A DNA stretch of 64,000 bases from Phytopseudomonas flavescens (GTDB lineage Bacteria > Pseudomonadota > Gammaproteobacteria > Pseudomonadales > Pseudomonadaceae): positions 225,911-289,910 of the forward strand of contig NZ_FNDG01000007.1 of NCBI RefSeq assembly GCF_900100535.1. The letters run 5' to 3'. Shown here one piece after another: positions 33,736-43,392 of this stretch. Positions within the stretch are counted from its first letter, which is position 1; every line of letters starts with the position of its first letter. A program made the translations under genes and the position numbers. Under the pieces are notes generated by a model, which worked only from the letters and a program-made list of their open reading frames with translations, made no database searches and was not told the origin of the DNA.

Positions 33736-35277
33736 ATGAGTGAATCATCGACCGTTCAGGGAAACCCGCTAGCTGCCGGTGGGGCGTCTTCCAAGGGGCT
33801 GGCGCAAGGCAAGGTCGGGCTGCTGGCCTGCGTGGTGCTGGGCATTTCCACCATTGCGCCGGTCTACACGCTGACCGGCGCCCTTGGTCCCACCGTCCGC
33901 GAAGTGGGTGTCTACCTGCCGGCGGTATTCATCGTCGGCTTCCTGCCGATGCTGCTGGTGGCGCTGGGGTACCGCGAGCTGAATGCGGCCGAACCGGACA
34001 GCGGCACCTCGTTCACCTGGTCGGCGCGGGCCTTCGGACCGATGATCGGCTGGATCGGTGGCTGGGGGCTGGTCACCGCCACGACCATCGTGCTCTCCAA
34101 CCTGGCGGGCATCGCGGTGGACTTCTTCTACCTGTTTCTCGCCCAGTTGACCGGTCTGGACTGGCTGGCGGGTCTCACCCAGAATCTGTTGGTGAACATC
34201 GTCACCTGTTGCGTCTTCATCGCCATGGCGGTGTGGGTCTGTTGCCGGGGCATCGGCATGACCATGGGCGTGCAGTACACCCTGGTGGCCTTGCAACTGG
34301 TGGTGCTGATCGGTTTCGCCCTGGCCGCCTTCGCGGCGGCGCCGGACAGCTCGCCAGTGGTCTTCCATCCCGAGTGGTTCAACCCGTTCAACATCGACTC
34401 GTTCTCCGCTTTCGCCGCCGGCCTGTCGCTGTCGATCTTCATCTTCTGGGGCTGGGACGTCTGCCTGACGGTCAGCGAAGAGTCGGTGGGCAGCGAGAAG
34501 GTGCCGGGGCGCGCGGCGACCATCACCGTGCTGCTGATCCTCGCCCTCTACCTGTTCACCGCGGCGGCTACCCTGCAATTCGCGGGCACCGGCGATACCG
34601 GCCTGGGCCTGGGCAATGCGCAGATCCAGGAAAACGTCTTCGCCCACCTGGCCGGCCCGGTGATGGGGCCGCTGGCGATCCTGATGTCCATCGCGGTGCT
34701 GGCCAGCACCGCGGCGTCCCTGCAATCCACCTTCATTTCGCCGGCGCGCACGCTGTTGGCGATGGGCTATTACCGGGCCGTCCCGAAGCGTTTCGCCAGT
34801 GTGCATCCACTGTCGCAGACGCCACGCTACGCGACCATCGCCGCCGGCATCGCCACGGCACTGTTCTACGTGAGCATGCGCACCCTGAGCGAAAACGTGC
34901 TGGCCGATACCATCACCGCGCTGGGCATGATGATCTGCTTCTACTACGCGCTGACCGCCTTCGCCTGCGTCTGGTATTTCCGCCACAGCCTGTTCGACAG
35001 CCTGCGCCACTTCTTCATGCGCGGCCTGTGCCCGCTGCTGGGCGCGGTGATGCTGTCGATCATCTTCTGGCAGACCACCTTCGACAGCATGTCGCCAGAA
35101 TTCGGCAGCGGTTCCCACATTGGCGGGCTCGGCCTGGTGTTCGTGATCGCCGTGGTGATCCTGCTGCTGGGCCTGGTGCTCATGTTAATCGCCCGCTGGC
35201 AGTCCCCGGCGTTTTTCCTCGGCAACACCCTGCAGCGGCAGGCGCGGCCGGCAAAAGCGCAACAGCAACACCCGTAG
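33736..35277 (+). CDS. APC-family amino acid/polyamine permease
   Basis: This 513-residue membrane protein has about 12-14 hydrophobic helices. It carries the APC motif region VVLGISTIAPVYTLTGALGPTV at the first helix and FIFWGWDVCLTVSEESVGSEKVPGR in the middle. Following puuD on the same strand, it probably imports a polyamine or amino acid for this pathway, although it is not an obvious PuuP orthologue. A strong terminator follows. Confidence 0.88.
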   Translation: MSESSTVQGNPLAAGGASSKGLAQGKVGLLACVVLGISTIAPVYTLTGALGPTVREVGVYLPAVFIVGFLPMLLVALGYRELNAAEPDSGTSFTWSARAFGPMIGWIGGWGLVTATTIVLSNLAGIAVDFFYLFLAQLTGLDWLAGLTQNLLVNIVTCCVFIAMAVWVCCRGIGMTMGVQYTLVALQLVVLIGFALAAFAAAPDSSPVVFHPEWFNPFNIDSFSAFAAGLSLSIFIFWGWDVCLTVSEESVGSEKVPGRAATITVLLILALYLFTAAATLQFAGTGDTGLGLGNAQIQENVFAHLAGPVMGPLAILMSIAVLASTAASLQSTFISPARTLLAMGYYRAVPKRFASVHPLSQTPRYATIAAGIATALFYVSMRTLSENVLADTITALGMMICFYYALTAFACVWYFRHSLFDSLRHFFMRGLCPLLGAVMLSIIFWQTTFDSMSPEFGSGSHIGGLGLVFVIAVVILLLGLVLMLIARWQSPAFFLGNTLQRQARPAKAQQQHP

Positions 35278-35297
35278 CCCCATCTGCTACAGAAACG

Positions 35298-35325
35298 ACA
35301 AAGGGACGCCGAGGCGTCCCTTTGT
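35298..35325. terminator. Bidirectional terminator between permease and leuA
   Basis: ACAAAGGGACGC (35298-35309) and GCGTCCCTTTGT (35314-35325) form a perfect 12-bp stem with the 4-base loop CGAG. Both ends carry short A/T runs. It sits between two convergent genes. Confidence 0.85.
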
Positions 35326-35342
35326 GCATGCCGGGCTGACCC

Positions 35343-37019
35343 TCAGGCCGCCTGGGTTTTCCCGTCGGCCTGGCGAACGGCGCGGTTGAGGGCGCTGAAC
35401 AGGGCGCGGAAGCTCGCCGTGGTGATGTTCTCGTCGATACCGATGCCGTGCAGCGGGCGTTGGCCGTCGAGGCGGATCTCGATGTAGCAGGCCGCCTTGG
35501 CGCTGGCACCGCCGCCGATGGCGTGCTCGTGGTAGTCCATGATCTCCACGGCTACCGGCAGGCTCGACACCAAGGCTTCCAGCGGGCCCTTGCCGGCACC
35601 GCTCCAGCGTTGCACGGTGCCGTCCACCTGCACTTGCACCTCGACGTTGCTGTCGCCGTTCTCTTCCTGCAGGCGATGGCCTTTGAGCTGGTAAGGCGCG
35701 CTGGCTTGCAGGTATTCGCGCTCGAGCAGGCCGTGAATCTGCCCGGCGGTCATTTCCAGGCCCAGGCGATCGGTCTCGCCCTGCACCACCTGGCTGAACT
35801 CGATCTGCATGCGACGCGGCAGGTTGATGCCGTATTCCTGTTCGAGCAGGAAGGTGATGCCACCCTTGCCGGACTGGCTGTTGACGCGAATTACCGCCTC
35901 GTAATCGCGGCCGATGTCGGCCGGGTCGATCGGCAGATAGGGGACTTCCCACAGGGTGCCCTCCTGCTGCTGGGCGAAGCCCTTGCGGATGGCGTCCTGG
36001 TGGGAGCCGGAGAAGGCAGTGTGCACCAGATCGCCGACATAGGGATGGCGCGGGTGCACCGGCAACTGGTTGCACTCCTCGACTACCTTGCGCACGGTGT
36101 CGATGTCGGAGAAGTTCAACTGCGGATCGACGCCCTGGGTGTAGAGGTTCAGCGCCAGGGTCACCAGGCAGACGTTGCCGGTGCGCTCGCCGTTGCCGAA
36201 CAGGCAGCCCTCGACGCGATCCGCACCGGCCATCACGGCCAGTTCCGAGGCGGCTACGCCGGTGCCACGGTCGTTATGGGTGTGCACGCTGATCAGCACG
36301 CTGTCGCGCTTGTCGATATGACGGCCGAACCACTCGATCTGGTCGGCGTAGTTGTTCGGTGTGGCGCACTCGATGGTGGCGGGCAGGTTGAGGATCAGCT
36401 TGTTGGCCCGAGTCGGCTGGAACACGTCGATCACCGCGTTGCACACCTCTACAGCGAAGTCGATCTCGGTGGAGCTGAACACTTCCGGCGAATACTCGAA
36501 GCCCCACTGGGTGCCCGGTGTGGCGTCGGCGATACGCTTGATGGTGGTGCCGGCGGCCACGGCGATGGCCTTGACGCCCGACTTGTCCTGGTTGAAGACG
36601 ATCTTGCGGAAGCTCGGTGCGCAGGCGTTGTAGTAGTGGACGATGGCTTTCTTGGCGCCCTTGAGCGATTCGAAGGTGCGTTCGATAAGGTCGTCGCGAG
36701 CCTGGGTCAGCACCTGGATGGTGACGTCATCCGGAATGTGACCGCCCTCGATCAATTCACGGACGAAGTCGAAATCGGTCTGCGAGGCGGACGGGAAGCC
36801 CACTTCGATTTCCTTCAGGCCCACGGCGAGCAGGCACTTGAAGAAGCGCATCTTCTTCTCGGCATCCATCGGCTCGATCAGCGACTGGTTGCCGTCACGC
36901 AGGTCGGTGGACAGCCAGATCGGCGCCCGGTCGATGATCCTGTCCGGCCAGGTGCGGTCCGGAATCTGGATCTGGGTGAAGGCACGGTACTTGTTCGAGG
37001 GGTCTTTGAGCATGCTCAT
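35343..37019 (-). CDS. leuA: 2-isopropylmalate synthase
   Basis: This 558-residue type-2 LeuA condenses acetyl-CoA with 2-oxoisovalerate, the first committed step of leucine synthesis. It shows [15 protein letters not shown] (metal Asp and Arg), the metal-binding HTHNDRGTG and NGERTGNV motifs, and a C-terminal LeuA dimer regulatory domain (feedback by leucine). It is preceded by a leucine-rich short reading frame and a candidate promoter, suggesting regulation by leucine supply. Confidence 0.97.
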   Translation of the reverse strand: MSMLKDPSNKYRAFTQIQIPDRTWPDRIIDRAPIWLSTDLRDGNQSLIEPMDAEKKMRFFKCLLAVGLKEIEVGFPSASQTDFDFVRELIEGGHIPDDVTIQVLTQARDDLIERTFESLKGAKKAIVHYYNACAPSFRKIVFNQDKSGVKAIAVAAGTTIKRIADATPGTQWGFEYSPEVFSSTEIDFAVEVCNAVIDVFQPTRANKLILNLPATIECATPNNYADQIEWFGRHIDKRDSVLISVHTHNDRGTGVAASELAVMAGADRVEGCLFGNGERTGNVCLVTLALNLYTQGVDPQLNFSDIDTVRKVVEECNQLPVHPRHPYVGDLVHTAFSGSHQDAIRKGFAQQQEGTLWEVPYLPIDPADIGRDYEAVIRVNSQSGKGGITFLLEQEYGINLPRRMQIEFSQVVQGETDRLGLEMTAGQIHGLLEREYLQASAPYQLKGHRLQEENGDSNVEVQVQVDGTVQRWSGAGKGPLEALVSSLPVAVEIMDYHEHAIGGGASAKAACYIEIRLDGQRPLHGIGIDENITTASFRALFSALNRAVRQADGKTQAA

Positions 37020-37125
37020 GGAAAATTCCTGAAGACGAAGGCCGGCAACGGCCGAACTGAAAACAAAAAGATGAAGAGGGATAAGCGGGAGCGGGTTTGC
37101 CGACGTGCTTGGGCGCCAACAGACC

Positions 37126-37200
37126 CTAACGCAGTCGCTGGGCGACCAGGCAGAGGTTGGCGTGTTGCCGGAGGAGGATGAGGGTCTGCGATGCGTTCAT
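37126..37200 (-). CDS. Leucine-rich leader peptide upstream of leuA (24 aa)
   Basis: The minus strand encodes a 24-residue peptide beginning [19 protein letters not shown], with six leucines, three of them at positions 7, 9 and 10, all as CTC. It ends at TAG 106 bases before leuA. CAGACCC within codons 5-7 can pair with GGGTCTG at the stop codon (37126-37120). The candidate promoter places the transcript start at or beside the ATG, so it may be leaderless. A role in leucine-dependent attenuation is inferred; no classical terminator stem was found after it. Confidence 0.55.
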   Translation of the reverse strand: MNASQTLILLRQHANLCLVAQRLR

Positions 37201-37207
37201 GAACCTA

Positions 37208-37236
37208 ACCCTAATCAGTGAGGGAAAAACTGGCAA
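37208..37236 (-). promoter_or_regulatory. Candidate sigma-70 promoter for the leuA leader
   Basis: TTGCCA (37236-37231) and TAGGGT (37213-37208) are spaced by 17 bases on the minus strand. The predicted start, 7 bases after the -10, falls on the A of the leader-peptide ATG at 37200. Confidence 0.45.
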
Positions 37237-37366
37237 GTACCTGAGAAAAATTGGTGGAAAAAACCGTTCGGGATCTGCCTGGGGTTTTTTATTGTGATTG
37301 TGGCCCTGGAAACGACCATTCGTTGCGCGGCGCGCAGACGGCCCGCAGAGCCCTCTGCGTCGTCGC

Positions 37367-38617
37367 TCATGCCGACGGCGGCAGGCTGGGGCGCAGCTCG
37401 CGCATATCGGCGCCGCTCGGGTGCTGGAACACGCGCAGGCCGAACTCCGGGAGGATCGCCAGCAGGTGGTCGAAGATATCCGACTGGTAGCCCTCGTACG
37501 GCACCCAGGCCACGGTGTTGGTGAAGCAGTACAGCTCCAGCGGCAGGCCATCGGCGGTAGGCTGCAACTGGCGGACGATCTGGGTCATGTTCTGGTTGAT
37601 GCCCGGGTGCTGGCGCAGGTAGAGCTCCACGTAGGCGCGGAAGGTGCCGAGGTTGGTCACCCGCCGCGTGTTGGCCGGTTCCTGGGCGGCTTCGGCCAGT
37701 TCGGCGTTCCAGCTCAGCAACTCGCTCTGCTTGCTGCTCAGGTACTGGCCGAGCAGCAGGAAGCGCTGCAGGTGGGCGATTTCCTCGGGGCTCAGGAAGC
37801 GCACGCTGGTCTGGTCGAGGTACAGGCAGCGCTTGATACGCCGGCCACCGGATTCCTGCATGCCGCGCCAGTTCTTGAACGGGTCGCTGATGAAGCGCTT
37901 GGTCGGGATGGTGGTGATGGTCTTGTCGAAGTTCTGCACCTTCACGGTATGCAGGGCGATATCGATGACATCGCCGTCGGCATTCAGTTGCGGCATCTCG
38001 ATCCAGTCGCCGACACGGACGATGTCGCTGGAAGAGATCTGTACGCTGGCCACCAGCGACAGCAGGGTGTCCTGGAAGATCAGCATCAGTACCGCGGCCA
38101 TGGCACCGAGGCCGGAGAGCAGGATCAGTGGCGAGCGGTCGATCAGCGTCGCCACCATGAGGATCGCGGCGATGGCGTAGACCACGATGGAGACCACCTG
38201 CACATAACCCTTGATGGGTTTCAGGTAAGCGCTGGGGCGACGTTGGTAGAGGGTGTTGATCAGGTGCAGCACCCCGCCGATGGCCAGGGCGATGGTGAGA
38301 ATGATGAAGGCACTGCAGACGTTGTCGACCACCGTGACCACGGCGGGCGGCAGGTGCGGGACCACCTTGATGCCGCTGGCCAGGATCAGCGCCGGCACGA
38401 TATTGGCCAGGCGCGCGACTACATGGGAGTCCGCCAGGGCTTTATCCTGGCCCATGGCGGTGGATTTCAGCGCACGGTAGAGGCCGCGCACGAGAATGCG
38501 TTTGACGATCCAGTTGGCGATCCAGGCGCCGAGGATCAGCAGACTCAGGCTGATCAGGGTGTGCAGTTCGGGGTAGTTTTTCAGCCATTCGAGCGTGGCG
38601 TCGTAGTGCTCTTTCAT
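37367..38617 (-). CDS. MscS-family mechanosensitive channel (YbdG-like)
   Basis: This 416-residue protein has about five membrane helices, then the MscS pore/beta domain with MLIFQDTLLSLVASVQI and DIVRVGDWIEMPQLNADGDVIDI. The extended cytoplasmic domain resembles E. coli YbdG, which protects against mild osmotic downshock. The final helix glycine/alanine pattern is partly diverged. It is divergent from the following lipoprotein gene. Confidence 0.9.
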   Translation of the reverse strand: MKEHYDATLEWLKNYPELHTLISLSLLILGAWIANWIVKRILVRGLYRALKSTAMGQDKALADSHVVARLANIVPALILASGIKVVPHLPPAVVTVVDNVCSAFIILTIALAIGGVLHLINTLYQRRPSAYLKPIKGYVQVVSIVVYAIAAILMVATLIDRSPLILLSGLGAMAAVLMLIFQDTLLSLVASVQISSSDIVRVGDWIEMPQLNADGDVIDIALHTVKVQNFDKTITTIPTKRFISDPFKNWRGMQESGGRRIKRCLYLDQTSVRFLSPEEIAHLQRFLLLGQYLSSKQSELLSWNAELAEAAQEPANTRRVTNLGTFRAYVELYLRQHPGINQNMTQIVRQLQPTADGLPLELYCFTNTVAWVPYEGYQSDIFDHLLAILPEFGLRVFQHPSGADMRELRPSLPPSA

Positions 38618-38787
38618 CGCGTTCCTCAGCTTTCAGTCGAACCCGCTGCCAGAGAGTGCTCCGGTGCAGCGGCGACGTACCTTAGCAAAAGCGAATCACG
38701 ATCAGGCGTTTCTGTCAGGTTTGTTCAATATTGAAGTGGCTGCGGCTATGCTCGAGGCTGAGTCGACAGCTCTCCAGGAACTCTCCT

Positions 38788-39195
38788 ATGTCCCGAATCG
38801 GTTGTGGCGCCGTCATGCTGCTGACGCTCCTGCTCGGTGCCTGTGCGCAATCGCCGGCGCGAGATGAAAGTCTGCCGCTGGAGCAACGCCTGGCCGGCCT
38901 CGGCTACCGGCAGGGCGAAGGGGTGGATGCGGTGCAGCGCGTCGCTATCGACGGTTGGCAGTACCTGGACAAGACCCACATCATCCTCGGTGACGGCCCC
39001 GGGCGATCCTACCTGATCACGTTCTCGCGACCCTGCCGCAACCTGAATTTCAGCAATAGTCTGGGGTTCAGCACGACCGTGGGATCGCTGACACGGCTGG
39101 ACCGCATCGTATCGAGCGACGGCAGCGGCTTTGCCGAACACTGCCTGATTGGCGAACTGCATCGTCTGGAAAAGCTGCCCAAACCGGGCAAGTGA
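38788..39195 (+). CDS. Lipoprotein of DUF6491 type
   Basis: This 135-residue protein has a lipoprotein signal peptide (MSRIGCGAVMLLTLLLGACA; lipobox LGAC, Cys19). The mature part contains HIILGDGPGRSYLITFSRPCRNL and a second Cys in FAEHCLIGELHRLE, typical of the DUF6491 family. No function is known. ATG 38788 has AGGA upstream; the open frame extends 19 codons further back without a signal. Confidence 0.8.
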   Translation: MSRIGCGAVMLLTLLLGACAQSPARDESLPLEQRLAGLGYRQGEGVDAVQRVAIDGWQYLDKTHIILGDGPGRSYLITFSRPCRNLNFSNSLGFSTTVGSLTRLDRIVSSDGSGFAEHCLIGELHRLEKLPKPGK

Positions 39196-39221
39196 CTCCG
39201 TAAGTACGGCTTCCAGGTGAG

Positions 39222-39249
39222 CCGCTCCCGTAACAGGGCACGGGAGCGG
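39222..39249. terminator. Candidate terminator between lipoprotein and TonB receptor genes
   Basis: CCGCTCCCGT (39222-39231) pairs perfectly with ACGGGAGCGG (39240-39249), with an 8-base loop, between convergent genes. No T-run follows, so termination strength is uncertain. Confidence 0.55.
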
Positions 39250-39256
39250 AGGGCGA

Positions 39257-41737
39257 TCAGAACTCGCCGCGCAGGGTCACGGCGAAGTTGCGGGGTTCGC
39301 CGTAGTAGTAGTTGGCGCCGGTTACGCCAATCTTCTCGTAGTAATACTTGTCGAAAAGGTTGTTGGCGTTGAGTTGTGCCGAGTAGTGCTCGTTGAAGCG
39401 GTAAGCGAGCATGGCGTTATACACCGCATAGCCTCCCTGTTCGGCACGGGCGGTTCTCGCTGTATTGCTTGCATAGGTGTCGCTTTGGGTCTGAACGCCA
39501 CCGCCTGCCGTCCAGTTGGATAGCTGGCCCGGCAACTTGTACGAGGTGAACAGACGCAGCAGGTGTTTGGGGTCCGTGGTGCGAAGGGCATTGCCGGTAT
39601 TGGCAGCGCTATCCTTGAGATACTCGCTGGTGGTGTAAGTGTATCCGCCTGTGACTTGCCAGCCCGGCGCCACCTCGCCAGACATTTCCAGTTCGACGCC
39701 TTCACTACGGCTCTTGCCCGATGCGCTCATGCAGGAACCCTGTGCAAACGTGGGCTGACAGGTAACGCCATTTGCGAGGGCTTCGGCGTCCTGCAGGCCT
39801 TTGCCTATGAGGTTGGTACGAAACACCGCGAGGGAGCTGTTCAGGCGTCCTTCATAGAATTCGCCCTTCAGCCCAAGTTCGTAAACTTCACCCGTCATGG
39901 GCTCAAGCAGAGAGCCCGAGGTGTCGTAGCTGGTTTGTGGCGCGAATATCTCGGTATAGCTGGTATAGGCACTGATGTTTTCGGTCAGGTCGTAGATCAG
40001 TGCTGCGTAGGGCACGAGCTCCTGAGTGACCTTGTAATCGCCAGTGGTGGATGTGAGGTTATCGAAGTCGTACCAGTTCAACCGTGCGCCGATGATGGCA
40101 TTCAGCGGCTCGGCCAGCGACAGGTTCAAGCTCGCGTAGGTGGCTTTCTGAGTCGTGATGGTATGCGCCTGAGGATTCACCGTCGGGTTGATACGGTCTT
40201 TGTTGACCGTCGACGGATTCCAATTGCGCACATCTACCCCACGGGCGTTATAGCCCCATACGGACTCGTTGCCGATGGCGTCCGCTTCGTTCCATTCCGC
40301 GCCGGCGGTGAGTCGATGCTCACGCCCCAGCAGGTTGAACGGGCCATCCAGCACGGCACCGAGGTTGCTGTAGTTGGTTCTGCCGCCACCATCGCTGAAG
40401 TTGTAGTTAACGTCCCACAAATAAGGGTTGGTAGCGCCCACCGTTCTGGCCAGCGAGGTCTGCTGGAAGCCGTGGTCCTTGTAGGCAAGACGGCTGCGAT
40501 TGCCGCTCAGCTTGAGAGTCCAGCCGCTGTCGAAGGCATGCTCGAGTTCGATGAAGGTATGTGCGTTGGTGCGGTCCCAGCGTGCCCAGTTCGCACCCAG
40601 AAAAGTCGAGCGCGAGAACGGCAATGGCGAACCATCGAAGTCAGGCACCAGGCCACCCCAGGCACCCGTTGCATCCATTTCCGTGTATTCGAAACCACCT
40701 GTCAGCGTGGTTCTGTCAGTGAGGTCTGCTGCCAGCACGGTATAGAGCAGGTTCTTGCGCTCCATGCGTGTGTCCTGGAAAAAGTCCTTGTCGCTGTGCA
40801 CCGCAATGACTCGTCCACGGATAGCGCCGCCTTCGGTCAATGGGCCGGAGATATCGGCGGTGTAGCGGTTCGCGTCCCAGGAGCCAGCCGTGTAACTGGC
40901 CGAGCCCTGGACGTCGCGTGTCGGGCGTTTGCGCACCATGTTCACGGTGCCGGACGGGTTGCCGGAACCACGTAGCATGCCGCTGGCGCCACGCAGCACT
41001 TCCAGGTGATCGAGCGTGGCGACATCCGGCTGGATGAAGTTGCCATTGCGCGAATCGATGTTCAGGGTGGCACCGTCGAACTGCAGGGCGTCGATCTGGT
41101 AGCCCCGGGAGTAGTAGTTCACCCGCTCGCTATCGGTCTGGTCGACCACCACGCCAGGCGTCTGCTGGAGCATCTCCTTGAGGTTGGTCAGGTTCTGATC
41201 CTTCATGCGCTGTTCGGTCAGTACCGTCACCGACTGCGGGGTGCGGCGCAGCGACTGCGGCGTCTTGCCGATGCTGACCGCCCCGGTGGTGTACGAGCCA
41301 CTGCCTTCGGTCGTGCCGCCCAGGCCGGTGCTGCTGATTGCGGTCGCGCCCAGCTCCATGGCGCTGCCGACGTCCAGGCGTTCGCCGAGAATGAAACTGC
41401 CGTTGCCCTGGTTCAGGGCCTCCAGATCGCTGCCTTGCAGCAACTGGTTCAGCCCTTCATGAGCCTCGTATTCGCCTTGCAGGCCCGGCGAGTTCTTGCC
41501 GGCGGTTTGCTGCGGGGTCGTCGCCAGGGTGATCCCGGCGGTACGGGCGAACTGGTTGAGGGCATCGGCCAGCGGGCCGGCAGCGATCGAATAACGCTTA
41601 ACGCTGGCAGTGCTACCGGGCTCGTCCGCCAGCAGGGTGGCTGGGGCAGCGGCGAAACCCAGGGCTGCACCGAACAGGGCGTGGCGCAGGGCGCGATTGA
41701 GCGGAGTGAGGTGGGCGGCGTTTAAGCGTGGTTGCAT
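39257..41737 (-). CDS. TonB-dependent siderophore receptor with STN signalling domain
   Basis: This 826-residue outer-membrane receptor has a signal peptide, an STN domain (about residues 45-115: YSIAAGPLADALNQFARTAGITL), a plug domain (SLRRTPQSVTVLTEQRMKDQ, GGATLNID-like region) and a 22-strand barrel ending in the C-terminal Phe of NFAVTLRGEF. The STN domain means it signals to the adjacent FecR/FecI pair when loaded with siderophore, placing it in the FpvA/FoxA/FiuA class. The cognate siderophore is unknown. ATG 41737 is preferred over the open frame back to 41806. Confidence 0.94.
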   Translation of the reverse strand: MQPRLNAAHLTPLNRALRHALFGAALGFAAAPATLLADEPGSTASVKRYSIAAGPLADALNQFARTAGITLATTPQQTAGKNSPGLQGEYEAHEGLNQLLQGSDLEALNQGNGSFILGERLDVGSAMELGATAISSTGLGGTTEGSGSYTTGAVSIGKTPQSLRRTPQSVTVLTEQRMKDQNLTNLKEMLQQTPGVVVDQTDSERVNYYSRGYQIDALQFDGATLNIDSRNGNFIQPDVATLDHLEVLRGASGMLRGSGNPSGTVNMVRKRPTRDVQGSASYTAGSWDANRYTADISGPLTEGGAIRGRVIAVHSDKDFFQDTRMERKNLLYTVLAADLTDRTTLTGGFEYTEMDATGAWGGLVPDFDGSPLPFSRSTFLGANWARWDRTNAHTFIELEHAFDSGWTLKLSGNRSRLAYKDHGFQQTSLARTVGATNPYLWDVNYNFSDGGGRTNYSNLGAVLDGPFNLLGREHRLTAGAEWNEADAIGNESVWGYNARGVDVRNWNPSTVNKDRINPTVNPQAHTITTQKATYASLNLSLAEPLNAIIGARLNWYDFDNLTSTTGDYKVTQELVPYAALIYDLTENISAYTSYTEIFAPQTSYDTSGSLLEPMTGEVYELGLKGEFYEGRLNSSLAVFRTNLIGKGLQDAEALANGVTCQPTFAQGSCMSASGKSRSEGVELEMSGEVAPGWQVTGGYTYTTSEYLKDSAANTGNALRTTDPKHLLRLFTSYKLPGQLSNWTAGGGVQTQSDTYASNTARTARAEQGGYAVYNAMLAYRFNEHYSAQLNANNLFDKYYYEKIGVTGANYYYGEPRNFAVTLRGEF

Positions 41738-41797
41738 GGGGCTCACTGTCGACGGAACGGCTATGAATAGGAATGGTTCTGATTCCTTGCCGAACCG

Positions 41798-41821
41798 TGT
41801 CGGCAAAGCCGACAGTTTTTT
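41798..41821 (+). terminator. Hairpin with T-run in the receptor promoter region
   Basis: TGTCGGC, loop AAA and GCCGACA form a 7-bp stem followed by GTTTTTT on the plus strand. Neighbouring genes run on the minus strand, so it may stop antisense transcripts or act as an operator-like palindrome for the receptor promoter. Confidence 0.5.
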
Positions 41822-41885
41822 CCAACTTTTTCAGCGCGAGAACGACGCTCTTTTCAGCCTGCGCGCAGATGCGAGCCGGCTGGCG

Positions 41886-42857
41886 TCAGGCCGCTTCCAC
41901 CCGAACCCACCAGCGCGTCAGGTACTGCACGCGAATCGGCAGGGTCTGCGCCATGACCCGCAACAGTTCATCCGTATCGCCGAGGCGGAACACGCCGGAC
42001 AGGCGCAGATCGGCAACGCTGCGGGTGTAGCCGAGATGACCGTTGCGGTAACGGCCGACCTCGTCGAGAAAATCCTGCAAACGCATGTCGCGGGTGACGA
42101 TCAGCCCTTCGCGCCAGGCGGAGGGGTCCATATCGTCACGCTCGAACGCTGACGCGCGGCCATCGGCGACCCGGTAACGAGTTCCGGAAGTCGCCTGAAA
42201 GGTTGGCAGCCCGGCCACCGCGACCTGACCCTGTTCGACATGCAGGTTGATACCGCCATCACCTATGCGCAGGCCGAAGCGGGTGGCCGGCTCAGCTCCT
42301 GCCCGGGCCTCGAACAATCCGTGCGGGGTACTGACCCGCAAGGGACGCTGGCTGTTGGCGGTGCCGCTGACGAACAGCTCGCCCTGGCGCAGCACGATCA
42401 GGCGCTGTCTGTCGTCGAGGCGTACATCCACGGCGGTGTCGGTGTTGAGGTCGAGTTCGTCACCGTGGCCGAGGGTCAGGTGGCGATGTTCGCCCACGGC
42501 GGTTGCCTGGTCCGCCAGTAGCGGCTGGACGATGGACAGATCCTTGGCCAGCCAGGCGCTGCCGCCCGCCACGGCAGTCAGCGACAGCAGCTTGAGTGCC
42601 TGTCGACGACGCAGGCGCATGGCCGAGTTTTCCAGCGTATCGACGGTGCCTGCCGGCAGGGTGCGCAGATCCTGGCTCAACTCGGCATGCATGCCGCTGA
42701 CCCGCTGCCAGGCGCGTTCGTGGCCGGCGTCCTCGCGTCGCCATTGTTCACACTGGCGACGCAGCGCCGGGGCGTCGTCCTGCTGCAGGCGCATCAGCCA
42801 GCCGATCGCCTGCTTGACCCGGCGTGCTTCGGCATCCTTGTTGGCCAGGTCGCTCAT
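41886..42857 (-). CDS. FecR-type anti-sigma/sigma-regulator
   Basis: This 323-residue protein has an N-terminal cytoplasmic DUF4880 domain (VKQAIGWLMRLQQDD; HERAWQRVSGMHAEL), one membrane segment near residues 85-105 (ALKLLSLTAVAGGSAWLAK), a periplasmic FecR domain (GHGDELDLNTDTAVDVRL) and a C-terminal STN-like DUF4974 region. It passes the receptor signal across the inner membrane to FecI. It overlaps the sigma factor gene by 4 bases. Confidence 0.93.
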   Translation of the reverse strand: MSDLANKDAEARRVKQAIGWLMRLQQDDAPALRRQCEQWRREDAGHERAWQRVSGMHAELSQDLRTLPAGTVDTLENSAMRLRRRQALKLLSLTAVAGGSAWLAKDLSIVQPLLADQATAVGEHRHLTLGHGDELDLNTDTAVDVRLDDRQRLIVLRQGELFVSGTANSQRPLRVSTPHGLFEARAGAEPATRFGLRIGDGGINLHVEQGQVAVAGLPTFQATSGTRYRVADGRASAFERDDMDPSAWREGLIVTRDMRLQDFLDEVGRYRNGHLGYTRSVADLRLSGVFRLGDTDELLRVMAQTLPIRVQYLTRWWVRVEAA

Positions 42858-43372
42858 GCATCATCGCCATAGCGCAGCAGATAGCAGTGATACAGCGCGT
42901 CGGCGATATAGCGCTCTACGGAGCGAACCGATACACCCAGACGCTCGGCGATTTCCCGGTACGACAGGCCTTCGCACTGGGCAAGCAGAAAGGCGGTGCG
43001 AACCCGGGGTTTCAGGCCGTCGAGCATCAACGCGATGCGTTCGAGCAGCTCCAGCACCAGCTCCCGGGATTCCGGCGAGGGCGCCTCCGCGTCCGAGAGG
43101 TGCGCGATGCTCTCCAGCCAGGCGCGCTGCAGCTCTTCACGGCGCCAGTGATCGATCACCAGGCCGCGGGCAACAGTCCGCAGAAACGCGCGGGGCGTAT
43201 CGATGGCGCTCAGGTCGCAGCGCTGGATGACCCGCACAAAGGTGTCGTGGGCGAAATCCGCCGCATCGCTGGCATTGCCGAGGCGGCCGCGCAACCATGT
43301 CTTCAGCCAACCGTGGTGGTCGCTGTAGAGAGCATGGATGGCAGCGTGGCGAAGAGGCTGTGGGGCAGGCAT
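42854..43372 (-). CDS. ECF RNA polymerase sigma factor, FecI type
   Basis: This 172-residue sigma-70 group IV protein has region 2 (LRGRLGNASDAADFAHDTFVRVIQR) and region 4 (LAQCEGLSYREIAERLGVSVRSVERYIADAL). It should direct transcription of the receptor gene once activated through FecR. ATG 43372 is chosen by family length; the open frame extends to 43534. A Fur-like site lies upstream. Confidence 0.93.
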   Translation of the reverse strand: MPAPQPLRHAAIHALYSDHHGWLKTWLRGRLGNASDAADFAHDTFVRVIQRCDLSAIDTPRAFLRTVARGLVIDHWRREELQRAWLESIAHLSDAEAPSPESRELVLELLERIALMLDGLKPRVRTAFLLAQCEGLSYREIAERLGVSVRSVERYIADALYHCYLLRYGDDA

Positions 43373-43392
43373 GAAAAATTGAGCACGGGTCT

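Noticed and set aside
37340..37360. CGCAGAG/CTCTGCG palindrome as a terminator of the MscS gene
   Set aside because: The stem is short with a 2-base loop and no T-run on the relevant strand.
41762..41788. Fur box at the TonB receptor promoter
   Set aside because: The best alignment gives only about 10 of 19 consensus positions, too weak to claim. The receptor is more likely driven by the ECF sigma factor.
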